Origin: Candidatus Rhodoferax mariagerensis
GTDB lineage: Bacteria; Pseudomonadota; Gammaproteobacteria; Burkholderiales; Burkholderiaceae_C
Length of the DNA: 64,000 bases
Direction of reading: 5' to 3'
NCBI GenBank assembly: GCA_016719055.1
Contig: JADKAW010000002.1
Span: forward strand, 124,001 to 188,000
Positions 47,419-55,591 of this stretch are shown piece by piece; the stretch's first letter is position 1, and every line of letters starts with the position of its first letter. Position numbers and translations under genes: made by a program. The notes under the pieces were generated by a model. That model had not been told where the DNA came from. It was given only the letters and a program-made list of their open reading frames with translations, and made no database searches.

Positions 47419-47650
47419 TCACGTCATTTCCTACCTGATAGACCATGATGTAGTTTGGATGCACAACGTGTTCACGCGTGCCAGCCACGCGGCCAGGCCG
47501 GAACAAATAAGGCATCAGCGGCAGATTCTCCGCAGCTTGGACGATGGCGGCGTGAAGGCTTTGCGCCGCAGCCGCGTTGCGCTGCTCGATGTAATCGATG
47601 ATTTCGACCAAGTCGGTGGTAGCTTCCTCAGACCACCGGAGGGTTTGCAT
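47375..47650 (-). CDS. ParE/RelE-family toxin
   Basis: A 91-residue toxin starting at MQTLRWSEEATTDLVEIIDYI, which matches the ParE N-terminus; the longer frame upstream lies within the antitoxin gene. The core RVAGTREHVVHPNYIMVYQVGNDVIDILRILHSRQQYP is typical of the family (gyrase inhibitors or ribosome-dependent mRNases). It overlaps the antitoxin gene by 23 bp and the res gene by up to 44 bp. Confidence 0.88.
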   Translation of the reverse strand: MQTLRWSEEATTDLVEIIDYIEQRNAAAAQSLHAAIVQAAENLPLMPYLFRPGRVAGTREHVVHPNYIMVYQVGNDVIDILRILHSRQQYP

Positions 47651-47828
47651 GGGCTTTGCGGCGTTCTTCGAGCATGGCCTGAACCTTGGCCATGGCAGCA
47701 TCGTGCGGCAGGCGGGGCTTTTTGCTGTGCAAAGCCTGCTCGACCTTGGCGCGAAACCACTGGTCGTAACTGGCTTCCTGTTCTTCGGTCTCGAACTCGG
47801 AAACGATGGGGGAGAGCACGGCGTTCAT
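47628..47828 (-). CDS. Antitoxin partner of the ParE-like toxin
   Basis: A 66-residue acidic-to-basic protein (MNAVLSPIVSEFETEEQEASYDQWFRAKVEQALHS, then RLPHDAAMAKVQAMLEERRKA). YDQWFRAKVEQAL is the conserved stretch of RelB/StbD-like antitoxins found before ParE genes. It is the first gene of a pair set between mod and res and overlaps the toxin gene. Confidence 0.8.
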   Translation of the reverse strand: MNAVLSPIVSEFETEEQEASYDQWFRAKVEQALHSKKPRLPHDAAMAKVQAMLEERRKAHANPPVV

Positions 47829-47895
47829 GTGGCGAAGATTAGCACAATGGGGAATCCGCCGAAATTGCCATCGGTCGCTTCAAGCAAACAGATTT

Positions 47896-50800
47896 TCATG
47901 ATTGCGCCATGGTGATCACCCGCAGCCCCTCGTTGCCGCGCGGGTCGATCACCTTGACCGCCACGCGCCACGGCCTGCCAGGGGCCAGCGCAACCGGGCG
48001 GGCAAAGGCCAGCGTGCGGTAGCCGGTCAGTTCGTCAAAGCGGGCTTCATCAATCACACCCTTGTCGCCCAGGGCGCGGGCCAGCTTGTTCCACTTGCTG
48101 CGATCCGGGAAAAATGCCTGGCAAATGCAAAAGGTGCGGCCGTCGTAATCGGTATCGACAAACCAGGCCGCCATGCGCTCGCGGCTGGTCGGGTAGAGCG
48201 CGCCGCTGACCGGGTCATAAACATCCATGCCTTCGACCTCCAGCACCCATTGCCCGTCCGACAGGCGCTCGGGCGCTTTGACGCGCGGCGCGCTGAACAC
48301 CATGAACAACTGGCTGCCGGGCTGGGTTTTGAGCAGCTCGCCCATCGCCACGTCGGGGCGAATCAGCGCCATGTGCAGCCGCACCTGCCCGAGTCCGCCG
48401 TCGTCAATGGCGGCCTGCGCGGCGGCATCAAAGCCATAACCGGCAAACACCAGTTCGTCATAACCAAAGCGGTGGGCGCTGCGCACCGCGTCTTCGACCT
48501 GCCAGGCGGTCACGTTGCCAATTTCGGGGCCAATCGACAGCCCTACGCGTTTGTCGTCAGCGCCGGCCCAGGTGCCTTCGGCGTGCAACATGCCGCTGCT
48601 GTTGATCGGCTCCAGCCGGGCAAAGCGCTGGTTGCGGTTGCCGGCAAAGTCCACGCCAGCGGCCTTGAGCAGGCGCAGTATTTTGTCCAGATGCACGCTG
48701 GCGTTGGTGCTGGCCATCAGGCCGCTCTCATTCGCTTCAAAATCAATAGCTATCTGCGCAGTATCCACGGGGGTTAGAGGCTCAAAAAGCTCCAAATCGT
48801 CGGGTGCGCCGCCAATTGGCGTGCTGGCGGCATCGTCCGGCCCCTGTTCACGCGCAATCACGCCTTCCATGGTGAACGGGCCGGCCACCCGCACCACGCC
48901 GGGCGCATTCAGGGGCTGATCAACCAGCTCTTCCATATCCGCATTGGCTTCAATGGCGGCGTTGACCTCAATCATCTTGGCACGCCAGGCGGCGCGGTAG
49001 TTTGTCAGGGCATCTTGCAAAGCGGCCGGCCAGTCGGGGTCGGTATCAAACGGAACCTGCCAAGGCTGCCAGCCGGGCTTGCCGCTGGCCGCGTCGGCTG
49101 CGGGGAGGGTTGTGGCGAGGGTTGTGGGGATGTTTTTGGGTATCGCGGCGCGGTAGGCTGCGGCTTGTTTGGCGGTCAGGGCTTTGAGCGGTTTGGCGGC
49201 TTTGAACTCGCGGATCAGCCCGCCCTGCGCGCCGGGCAGCAGCCAGCGGCGTTGATCCGCCTCGGTGATGGCGCTGGCCCCTTGCTCGCGGTGTTTATGC
49301 ACCAGTTTTTGTAGCTGCTTGTCCAATAAGGACGTGGGCTGCAGGGCTAAAACACGGTTTAAATCGGTGAGACTGGCGGCCAGCAGCGGTGCGTGTCTGG
49401 CAAACAGCGGGTCGAGCGCAGTGTTGCGGGCGATGCTTTTGAGCGTGATGTGCGGCACGGTTTTGCAGGCAAAGGTTTTCGGCTCTGCCGTGCCATTGCG
49501 CAGCCAGGCCCCGCGCGGGTTGCGCAGCAGGTCTTCGGGGGTGAGGCCGCGCAACTGGAAATGCTCGAAAGTCGAAGTCATCAGCCGCTGTTTGGCCAAG
49601 GCCAGTGCCACGCGGCTGGTGTCGATGGTGATCCAGCGGCGGCCCCATTTTTCGGCGACAAACGCGCTGGTGCCACTGCCGCATGTCGGGTCAAGAATGA
49701 GGTCGCCGGGGTCGGTGGTCATCAACATGCAGCGTTCGATGACGGTTGGATTGGTTTGCACGATGTAAATCGGATCAGACGCGCCGCCAAGTGCATCCCA
49801 CCAATTCGTTAGCATTTTGAATGGATGGTCTGAAAGAAAACGCTTCCCATCAAGAGCTTTGCCAGCAGCAAAAAGCCGATCTGCGTCACGCAAGCGAATC
49901 ATTGGCGGACTCTCGCGGCCTTGAACCTGACTTCTGAATGACCAACAGCGTTGGTCTGGTGGCAGAAAGGTTCGCCCCTCAAACGAGATTTCATCCATCT
50001 GCGTTGCGCGTAATCCACCATTTGTCACCGGCCACGCTCTGAACATTTTTACGCCGGGGTGGTCTCGTAGCAACTTGTCTGGTCGTTCGCTGTAATCGAC
50101 AGTGCTATCTTCGCTGGGCACAGCAGAGATCGGGTAACGCGCTCCATCAGGGAACTCAACTGTCCGAAACTCTGATGCCGTTTCTTCGTCAAGTTCGCGT
50201 TTGACAAACAGCGGATTGAACCTGACCAGCCCGGATGAACGAGGCGATTTTCCGTACCAAAGCAAATACTCGTTTACCGGGTCAAGCATGCCGCTTTTCT
50301 GAGAACCCTTTTTCTTCACGGTGATGGTCACAACGTAGGAATCCGCCCCAAAAACCTCATCCATCACGCTACGAACCCTATGCAAATTCTCATCCGAAAT
50401 CTGCACAAACACGCTGCCGCTGTCGGTCAGCAGTTCGCGTGCCATCGCCAGCCGATCGCGCAGATAGGCCAGATACGAATGCACGCCCAGCGTCCAGGTG
50501 TCGCGGTAGGCCTTGACCATTTCCGGCTCGCGGGTCAGGTCCTGCACCTTGTCCTTGACATCGCGCTGGCCAAGTTGCGGCTGAAAGTTGCTCTTGAAAC
50601 TGATGCCATAAGGCGGGTCGATGTAGATCATCTGCACCTTGCCGGCCAAATCCTCACGCCGCGCCAGGCTGGCCATGACGGCCAGGCTGTCGCCCAGAAT
50701 CATGCGGTTGCTCCAGTCCACATCGTGGCGGTAAAACTGCACCGCCTGGGCGTAACTTTGTTGCGGGTCGGCAAACAGGTCGCGATTCACGTCCTCGCGT

Positions 50801-51255
50801 GCAAGCACCCGCAGCATGGCCTGGGTGCTGACCCGGTCGTGGATATGCAGCGCAGGCGGCTCGACCTCAAACCACGGGCGTTCGCGTTTTCCCGCCCACT
50901 CCAGCCAGGGCTCGTGGCGGCGCAGCGCATCGGCCAGTTCCTGCGCTTCCGCCTCGGTCAGGGCGCGGCTGCGGGCGGTTTGCAGCAGATCGGGGAGCCG
51001 GTCGGCGCTGGCCGGGTCGTTACTGAAACGCAGGCGCGGCGGCAGGTGCGGGTTGTAGGCGTAGCGCACCCTGGGCGCTTCCTGCACCTGGCCCTGCGCC
51101 TCGATGCCGGCCGGCGGAATGTTTTTGCGCCGGGCGTTGTGCTTGACCGACTGAATGCTGTCGGCGACATTTGGGGCAGTGGCTTCTGGCGCACCAGCCG
51201 GGGCGGCGGCTGCGCTGCTGGCACTGGCTGATGTTCGGGGTGAGCGTGTTGCCAT
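47896..51255 (-). CDS. Type III-like site-specific DNA methyltransferase (Mod)
   Basis: A 1,119-residue adenine-specific methyltransferase of the beta class. The catalytic motif IV is DPPYGISFKSNF near residue 210, followed by the type III-like LRDRLAMARELLTDSGSVFVQIS, and the SAM-binding motif I is DPTCGSGTSAFVAEKWGRRW near 520. A long C-terminal part (about 600-1119) carries no clear motif and may hold target recognition and Res-binding functions. The N-terminus is low-complexity (Ala/Ser-rich). A dispersed-repeat-like stretch falls inside the gene at about 48740-48800. It is followed by the toxin-antitoxin pair and res. Confidence 0.88.
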   Translation of the reverse strand: MATRSPRTSASASSAAAAPAGAPEATAPNVADSIQSVKHNARRKNIPPAGIEAQGQVQEAPRVRYAYNPHLPPRLRFSNDPASADRLPDLLQTARSRALTEAEAQELADALRRHEPWLEWAGKRERPWFEVEPPALHIHDRVSTQAMLRVLAREDVNRDLFADPQQSYAQAVQFYRHDVDWSNRMILGDSLAVMASLARREDLAGKVQMIYIDPPYGISFKSNFQPQLGQRDVKDKVQDLTREPEMVKAYRDTWTLGVHSYLAYLRDRLAMARELLTDSGSVFVQISDENLHRVRSVMDEVFGADSYVVTITVKKKGSQKSGMLDPVNEYLLWYGKSPRSSGLVRFNPLFVKRELDEETASEFRTVEFPDGARYPISAVPSEDSTVDYSERPDKLLRDHPGVKMFRAWPVTNGGLRATQMDEISFEGRTFLPPDQRCWSFRSQVQGRESPPMIRLRDADRLFAAGKALDGKRFLSDHPFKMLTNWWDALGGASDPIYIVQTNPTVIERCMLMTTDPGDLILDPTCGSGTSAFVAEKWGRRWITIDTSRVALALAKQRLMTSTFEHFQLRGLTPEDLLRNPRGAWLRNGTAEPKTFACKTVPHITLKSIARNTALDPLFARHAPLLAASLTDLNRVLALQPTSLLDKQLQKLVHKHREQGASAITEADQRRWLLPGAQGGLIREFKAAKPLKALTAKQAAAYRAAIPKNIPTTLATTLPAADAASGKPGWQPWQVPFDTDPDWPAALQDALTNYRAAWRAKMIEVNAAIEANADMEELVDQPLNAPGVVRVAGPFTMEGVIAREQGPDDAASTPIGGAPDDLELFEPLTPVDTAQIAIDFEANESGLMASTNASVHLDKILRLLKAAGVDFAGNRNQRFARLEPINSSGMLHAEGTWAGADDKRVGLSIGPEIGNVTAWQVEDAVRSAHRFGYDELVFAGYGFDAAAQAAIDDGGLGQVRLHMALIRPDVAMGELLKTQPGSQLFMVFSAPRVKAPERLSDGQWVLEVEGMDVYDPVSGALYPTSRERMAAWFVDTDYDGRTFCICQAFFPDRSKWNKLARALGDKGVIDEARFDELTGYRTLAFARPVALAPGRPWRVAVKVIDPRGNEGLRVITMAQS

Positions 51256-51356
51256 GAAGCCTCCGGCGGGTGTGGGTTGGTTTTGTTGTCGGCTGAGTCT
51301 AACTGGCCTCGATGGTGGGGTTGGATGCCTGCCCAGGCGCTGTCCGTGTGGCCCGC

Positions 51357-51785
51357 AGAATTGGGGTCAGAGCCCAATTCGGGGATGCTTTGGCGACGAA
51401 CTTAACAGTGCCAGGCCGAATTGGGATCCGACCCCAAATCTGCTACCGTGTTATCACTTCGATAGCTTTCAGCGCTTGCTGCGTAAGGGCTTGAGACTTA
51501 CTTTATGCTTTAACTCTTGGCGGCATGACTGACGCGGTTGGTCAGCCGCTGCCGCCATGCGCCGACTGTAGTGATTTTGGGGTCGGATCCCGATTCGGCC
51601 ACCGGGTGCTCGTTTTGCTGCGCTGATCGAACCGAATCGGGCTCCGACCCCAATATCACGGCACAGCTGCGAACATCTCTGCTGGACCGCAGAATTGGGT
51701 TCAGAGCCCTATTCGGGGATGCGCTGGTGAAGATCTGAACCGTGTCGGGCCGAATTGGGATCCGACCCCAAATCTGCTACAGCGT
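51357..51785. repeat. Cluster of palindromic GGGGTCnGA repeats
   Basis: Six copies of a motif like GAATTGGGATCCGACCCC or its relatives occur at about 51358, 51416, 51574, 51629, 51692 and 51754. They pair into units of about 95 bp. The units at 51357-51451 and 51690-51785 are direct repeats sharing their ends but differing in the middle; the unit at about 51570-51664 is inverted. This is the layout of REP/BIME-like clusters. A T-rich dispersed repeat of the other kind (TCGATAGCTTTCAGCGC ...) lies at 51462-51510. No gene is seen in 51256-51904. Confidence 0.7.
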
Positions 51786-51904
51786 GCGGCCCGCGTTACG
51801 CTCCGAAACGCCCACGGCCCGGTTTTGCATGCAAAATTGTCAAACGAAAGGTGCGCAGCCCGGTTGACTGACCCCTGATACCCAACACCGAACGTGACTG
51901 AACG

Positions 51905-52330
51905 ATGATTCTTACGCTCATCGTCAAACTCTTTAGCGGCATGTATGCCAAACGCGACTGGCAAGGGGTGATCAAAATTGACGCAGACGACACGCTCGAA
52001 GACCTGCACTTTGCCATTCAGAAGGCTGTCCATTTTGGCAACGACCACATGTATGAATTCCGCATTGGCAGAACCGAGCGCAGCCGGGACCGGGAAGTGT
52101 TTGACGATGAAACCGGCAATGTCTATGAGCAGACCATTGGCGGCTTGTATCCGCTGCCAGACAAAAAAAGTTTGTATTACCTTTTTGATTATGGTGATGA
52201 CTGGTTCTTCAAGATCGTCAAAGCTCAAAAAACCTACCCCGAGCCGCAGCCTGACGTGAGCTACCCCCGCTTGGTTCAGGAAACCGGAGACAAGCCTGAG
52301 CAGTACCCAGCCTGGGATGAAGAAGAATAG
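51905..52330 (+). CDS. pRiA4b ORF-3-like protein
   Basis: A 141-residue protein with the conserved core of the plasmid pRiA4b ORF-3-like family (PF07929): LHFAIQKAVHFGNDHMYEFRIG and KKSLYYLFDYGDDWFFKIVKA. The family is frequent on plasmids, in transposons and near mobile DNA; its biochemical function is unknown. It is preceded by the repeat cluster and followed by a gene-free stretch, so it is probably transcribed alone. Confidence 0.8.
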   Translation: MILTLIVKLFSGMYAKRDWQGVIKIDADDTLEDLHFAIQKAVHFGNDHMYEFRIGRTERSRDREVFDDETGNVYEQTIGGLYPLPDKKSLYYLFDYGDDWFFKIVKAQKTYPEPQPDVSYPRLVQETGDKPEQYPAWDEEE

Positions 52331-52608
52331 GCACGTCGCAGCGACATACACCCCCCGGTGGCCGCTTGAGCCCATCCCTGCCGCTCAAGGCAACCATTGC
52401 ACAATCCCTTCGACCGCGATATCGAACACATGGTGCCGAAAGGGCCTTGCGGCCAAGGGCACAATCACTTTGGGACGTTTGCTTTTCATGCGTGTTCTCC
52501 GCCTGCCGTCATAATGACTGCGCCGATGGCAGGGCCCGTAACGCAAGACGTTGCGTCGATCGACGATATTGAATGATTGGAAGGGGGTGCAAGGGGTGGA
52601 CATGCTCA
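52331..52608. other. Gene-free stretch
   Basis: No gene is supported. Several short frames overlap on both strands without family marks or ribosome sites. Confidence 0.35.
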
Positions 52609-52779
52609 ATGATTTCAAAGCGGGTTTGCGCGCAACTGTCACTATCGGTCTGCTGCTTTGTATGGGGTTGCGCCTCGATGGCGCGCCTTCATGCCAGCAC
52701 CAACACCACTCAACGCACCCGGCTGCAGCAAACACTCAAAGACTATGAGGCCGGCGTTTGCGCGGCAATGATGCCTTGA
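52609..52779 (+). pseudogene. Truncated lipoprotein
   Basis: MISKRVCAQLSLSVCCFVWG leads to a lipobox (FVWGC-AS), then STNTTQRTRLQQTLKDYEAGV, which looks like the start of a small outer-membrane lipoprotein (tetratricopeptide-like first helix). The frame stops after 56 residues. A one-base shift keeps a short open run, so it is probably a decayed gene. Confidence 0.4.
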
Positions 52780-52835
52780 TGCGAGCTTGAAGCCACAAAA
52801 AAACACCCATCCGTCAAAACACCCAGTGCGAATAA

Positions 52836-53681
52836 ATGGATTGCCAAACAATCAACTACAGGAACATTCCCGTCCAGTCCGACATTATTGTTGGCATCAT
52901 TGAGCTGGATGTCGATTCGGTAAGTTGCTTCCGGGAACTGGAAAACCTGATCCGATCGGATCAGGGTGTTACCGCGCTGCTGCTGCGCGTGGTCAATTCG
53001 CCGCTCTATAGTCGCGGTCGCAACATCACGACCATCCCGCTGTCGATCAGTGTGCTTGGGTTCAATGTCGTGCGCTCACTGGCCCTTCTGGCGTTCAGCC
53101 GTTCGCTGTTCTCGCAAACCAAAAACAGCCAGTTCCGCACGCACGTCTGGCAACATTCGCTGCTCACGGCCCTTGCGAGCCAGAGCATTTGCGGCAAACT
53201 CAAACACACCAGCGGTCGCGACGAGGCCTTTGTTGCCGGCCTGATGCATGACACCGGAAAAGTCCTGCTTTTCAATCACGACCAGAAACGCTGCCTTGAG
53301 GCTCTTGCTCTCTCCATCGAAACCGGCTGCTCCAGCCTTGAGGCAGAACAGCGGTTCTTCGGCTTCAACCATGTGCAGATCGGCGACGAAGCGGTCACGC
53401 AATGGAAGCTGCCGGAGCGTTTCAGGGACTACATGGCGTTTGACCTCGCGGTGCCACGTGCCAAATATGCGACCGATGCTGTGCTGCTCAGCCTGGCAGT
53501 GGCGAACAGCCTGGTCAAGTGGCGCGGCATCGGAGGCTGCCTGACCGAGGATGCCGAATTACAAAAATCCGCTCTGATGTCGCTGGGGCTCGACGAACCA
53601 CTATGCAATGTCTTGCTGGATGAGACCTTTGTGGCCGACCTGATGGAAATCGACACCTACAAACTCTTTGCCACACTTTGA
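52836..53681 (+). CDS. HDOD-domain signalling protein
   Basis: A 281-residue single-domain HDOD protein. Seen: LLLRVVNSPLYSRGRNITTIPLSISVLGFNVVRSLALL, the usual HDOD core, and AFVAGLMHDTGKVLLF, an HD-like segment. HDOD proteins lack the full metal site of HD-GYP phosphodiesterases and act as regulators in signalling, motility or stress. Its stop is one base before the cyclase ATG, so the two are an operon, which suggests that it modulates or responds to that cyclase. Confidence 0.88.
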   Translation: MDCQTINYRNIPVQSDIIVGIIELDVDSVSCFRELENLIRSDQGVTALLLRVVNSPLYSRGRNITTIPLSISVLGFNVVRSLALLAFSRSLFSQTKNSQFRTHVWQHSLLTALASQSICGKLKHTSGRDEAFVAGLMHDTGKVLLFNHDQKRCLEALALSIETGCSSLEAEQRFFGFNHVQIGDEAVTQWKLPERFRDYMAFDLAVPRAKYATDAVLLSLAVANSLVKWRGIGGCLTEDAELQKSALMSLGLDEPLCNVLLDETFVADLMEIDTYKLFATL

Positions 53682-53682
53682 T

Positions 53683-55284
53683 ATGCCCCCATTCACAGCG
53701 ACAAGCCATCAGTTCACCTCACTTGAGCACAGCGTCTGGAAGCATATCCAGTCCGATCTGGAACTGGCACTTCAACACCACAATCTTGCAAAATTTGCGG
53801 CGCCTTCGAGGCTGATTCTCCACGACCTGCTTGAAAGTGCAGTCTCAGTCCTGCACCGCCACATATTCCGTCAACTTGTCGAAATCGACTTTGGTCTTGA
53901 CCCGGACGGCAACGATGCCGCTTTTAACGCCTTTTACGATACCGAGACGCGTGAACATGGTTCGCAGAATATTGACCGCTTTTGCAAAAGCCACGATCAA
54001 CAAATTTCGGTAACCTTCCCCAGCCAGGCCGGGGTGATCGCGTGGGTAGATATTCCTGTCAGCTGGAACAGATCGGTCTGTCAGACTGAACAACTCATCG
54101 CGGCGATAGGTTTTGAGCTGCAGTTGACCGCCCTTGCGGAAACAGAGGGCGGATGTCGGTTGATACTCGTGAAACGCAGTGTCCGCCAACCTGTGCCGTT
54201 TACACACACGTTCCTTGAACAGCAACCCAGATCAACTAGCCTGAGCCATATCTTTGACAGTCTTAGCTACGGCCTCATGCACTTTTCTGCGACTGGCGAA
54301 ATTCTTGCGGTATCACCCTCGATGCTCGGCCGTCTTGGGCTCGACGTTTGCGCCACCTCGGTGGCCATCGTGGCAGAGGCGATTCCGTTGAATTTCTACA
54401 ACGACATTGTCTGGGGCCTGGCCCTTGGTGAATGCAGTGGAAAATTTGAAAACTACCGGATTCGCGTCAATCTGCCAGATGGCGGCACGTCATCGATCCT
54501 TTTCAATGTGAGCGGCTTCCGCGACGAAATGTTGGTCATTCACTCTCTCTGGCAGACGGTTTCCGTTGATGAGGGCCACAGCCAACTTTCCGAAGGTTCC
54601 ATCCTGACCGAAGTCAGAATCCACAATATTACGCGAAACTATGTGCCGCAACTGGTACAGGAAAAAGCACGTGATGCCATCCAGCTAGGCCATACCCAGC
54701 TCACCAATGAGGAGCGCTTCGTGGCCGTGTTGTTCTGCGATATTGTCGGCTTCACCAACTATGTCGAAACCAGCGCACACCACGAATCAGTCATCGATTC
54801 ACTCAATTCGATACTTCGTCGCGTCGCCGGATCGGTAAAAAACTTTCATGGCTCGATCGACAAGTTCATGGGCGACTGTGTCATGGCTTTGTTCGATGAC
54901 CCTGCGGATGCCGTATTTGCCGCCTGCGACATGCAGCGCCACGCGCAAGACATCAACAGCTTGCGCGAGCGAGCCGGGCAGTCCGTCTTGCAGTTGCGCA
55001 TTGGCATCCACTGGGGCGAGGTGTTGATAGGTAATGTTGGAACGGTCGAACGACTGGACTGGACAGCCATTGGCGATGTGGTCAATACCGCGTCACGTAT
55101 CGAAAAGAACTGCCGACCGGGTGCCATACTGGTTCATCAGGCCTTACGCAATGCGATCGCGCCGGTCCATCATGCACACCTCAACTTCGAGGAGGTCTTT
55201 TACCTTCAGGTCAAGGGCAAAGGCGAGAAACTGACTGTCTGCTATGTCAGTCTGGTCCAAACCTTGCCCATCAGGCAGGGTTAA
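53683..55284 (+). CDS. Class III adenylate/guanylate cyclase with PAS-like sensor
   Basis: A 533-residue protein. ATG 53683 directly follows the HDOD stop; a TTG at 53668 is also in frame. The N-terminal 200 residues are unassigned and lack membrane segments; a PAS-like domain (IFDSLSYGLMHFSATGEILAVSPSML) comes next, then the catalytic domain. Metal aspartates are in VLFCDIVGFTNYVE and KFMGDCVMALFDDP, and the purine-contact region is DWTAIGDVVNTASRIEKN. The Lys before FMGD and the Asp in GDVVNTASR favour ATP, so cAMP is the likely product; this is inference from the family rules. Confidence 0.88.
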   Translation: MPPFTATSHQFTSLEHSVWKHIQSDLELALQHHNLAKFAAPSRLILHDLLESAVSVLHRHIFRQLVEIDFGLDPDGNDAAFNAFYDTETREHGSQNIDRFCKSHDQQISVTFPSQAGVIAWVDIPVSWNRSVCQTEQLIAAIGFELQLTALAETEGGCRLILVKRSVRQPVPFTHTFLEQQPRSTSLSHIFDSLSYGLMHFSATGEILAVSPSMLGRLGLDVCATSVAIVAEAIPLNFYNDIVWGLALGECSGKFENYRIRVNLPDGGTSSILFNVSGFRDEMLVIHSLWQTVSVDEGHSQLSEGSILTEVRIHNITRNYVPQLVQEKARDAIQLGHTQLTNEERFVAVLFCDIVGFTNYVETSAHHESVIDSLNSILRRVAGSVKNFHGSIDKFMGDCVMALFDDPADAVFAACDMQRHAQDINSLRERAGQSVLQLRIGIHWGEVLIGNVGTVERLDWTAIGDVVNTASRIEKNCRPGAILVHQALRNAIAPVHHAHLNFEEVFYLQVKGKGEKLTVCYVSLVQTLPIRQG

Positions 55285-55361
55285 TCGTTTCGCCCGGCAG
55301 AGCGGGATTGGGAGCTCTCATGGATGAAAGGCGACCCGCTCGACCCAATCCTCCCGGATTG

Positions 55362-55522
55362 AGGGCTTGTTCACAAATAACATGTGCATTTGGTTCGCCA
55401 GATTTGGGCGCACTGCGTCGTTGCATATCGCTTGTGCAGCAGGGCTGCACTGCGCGCTTTGCGCCTAGCATTGCATCCCAACTCTGACGGCCAAATGCAC
55501 AGCTTATTCATGAACAAGCCCT
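55362..55522. mobile_element. Hairpin-ended small element (MITE-like)
   Basis: A 161-bp sequence with inverted ends of about 32 bp: AGGGCTTGTTCA ... TGTGCATTTGG at the left and CCAAATGCACA ... TGAACAAGCCCT at the right. It has no coding capacity. The outer half AGGGCTTGTGCACA also starts at about 29606, just after the FIST gene, perhaps a partial copy. Confidence 0.65.
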
Positions 55523-55591
55523 AACTCGCAATTTCCAGACATTTATCTCACGCCAATACTCCGATGTCTCTTGGTGAGCTCCTGATCAACC

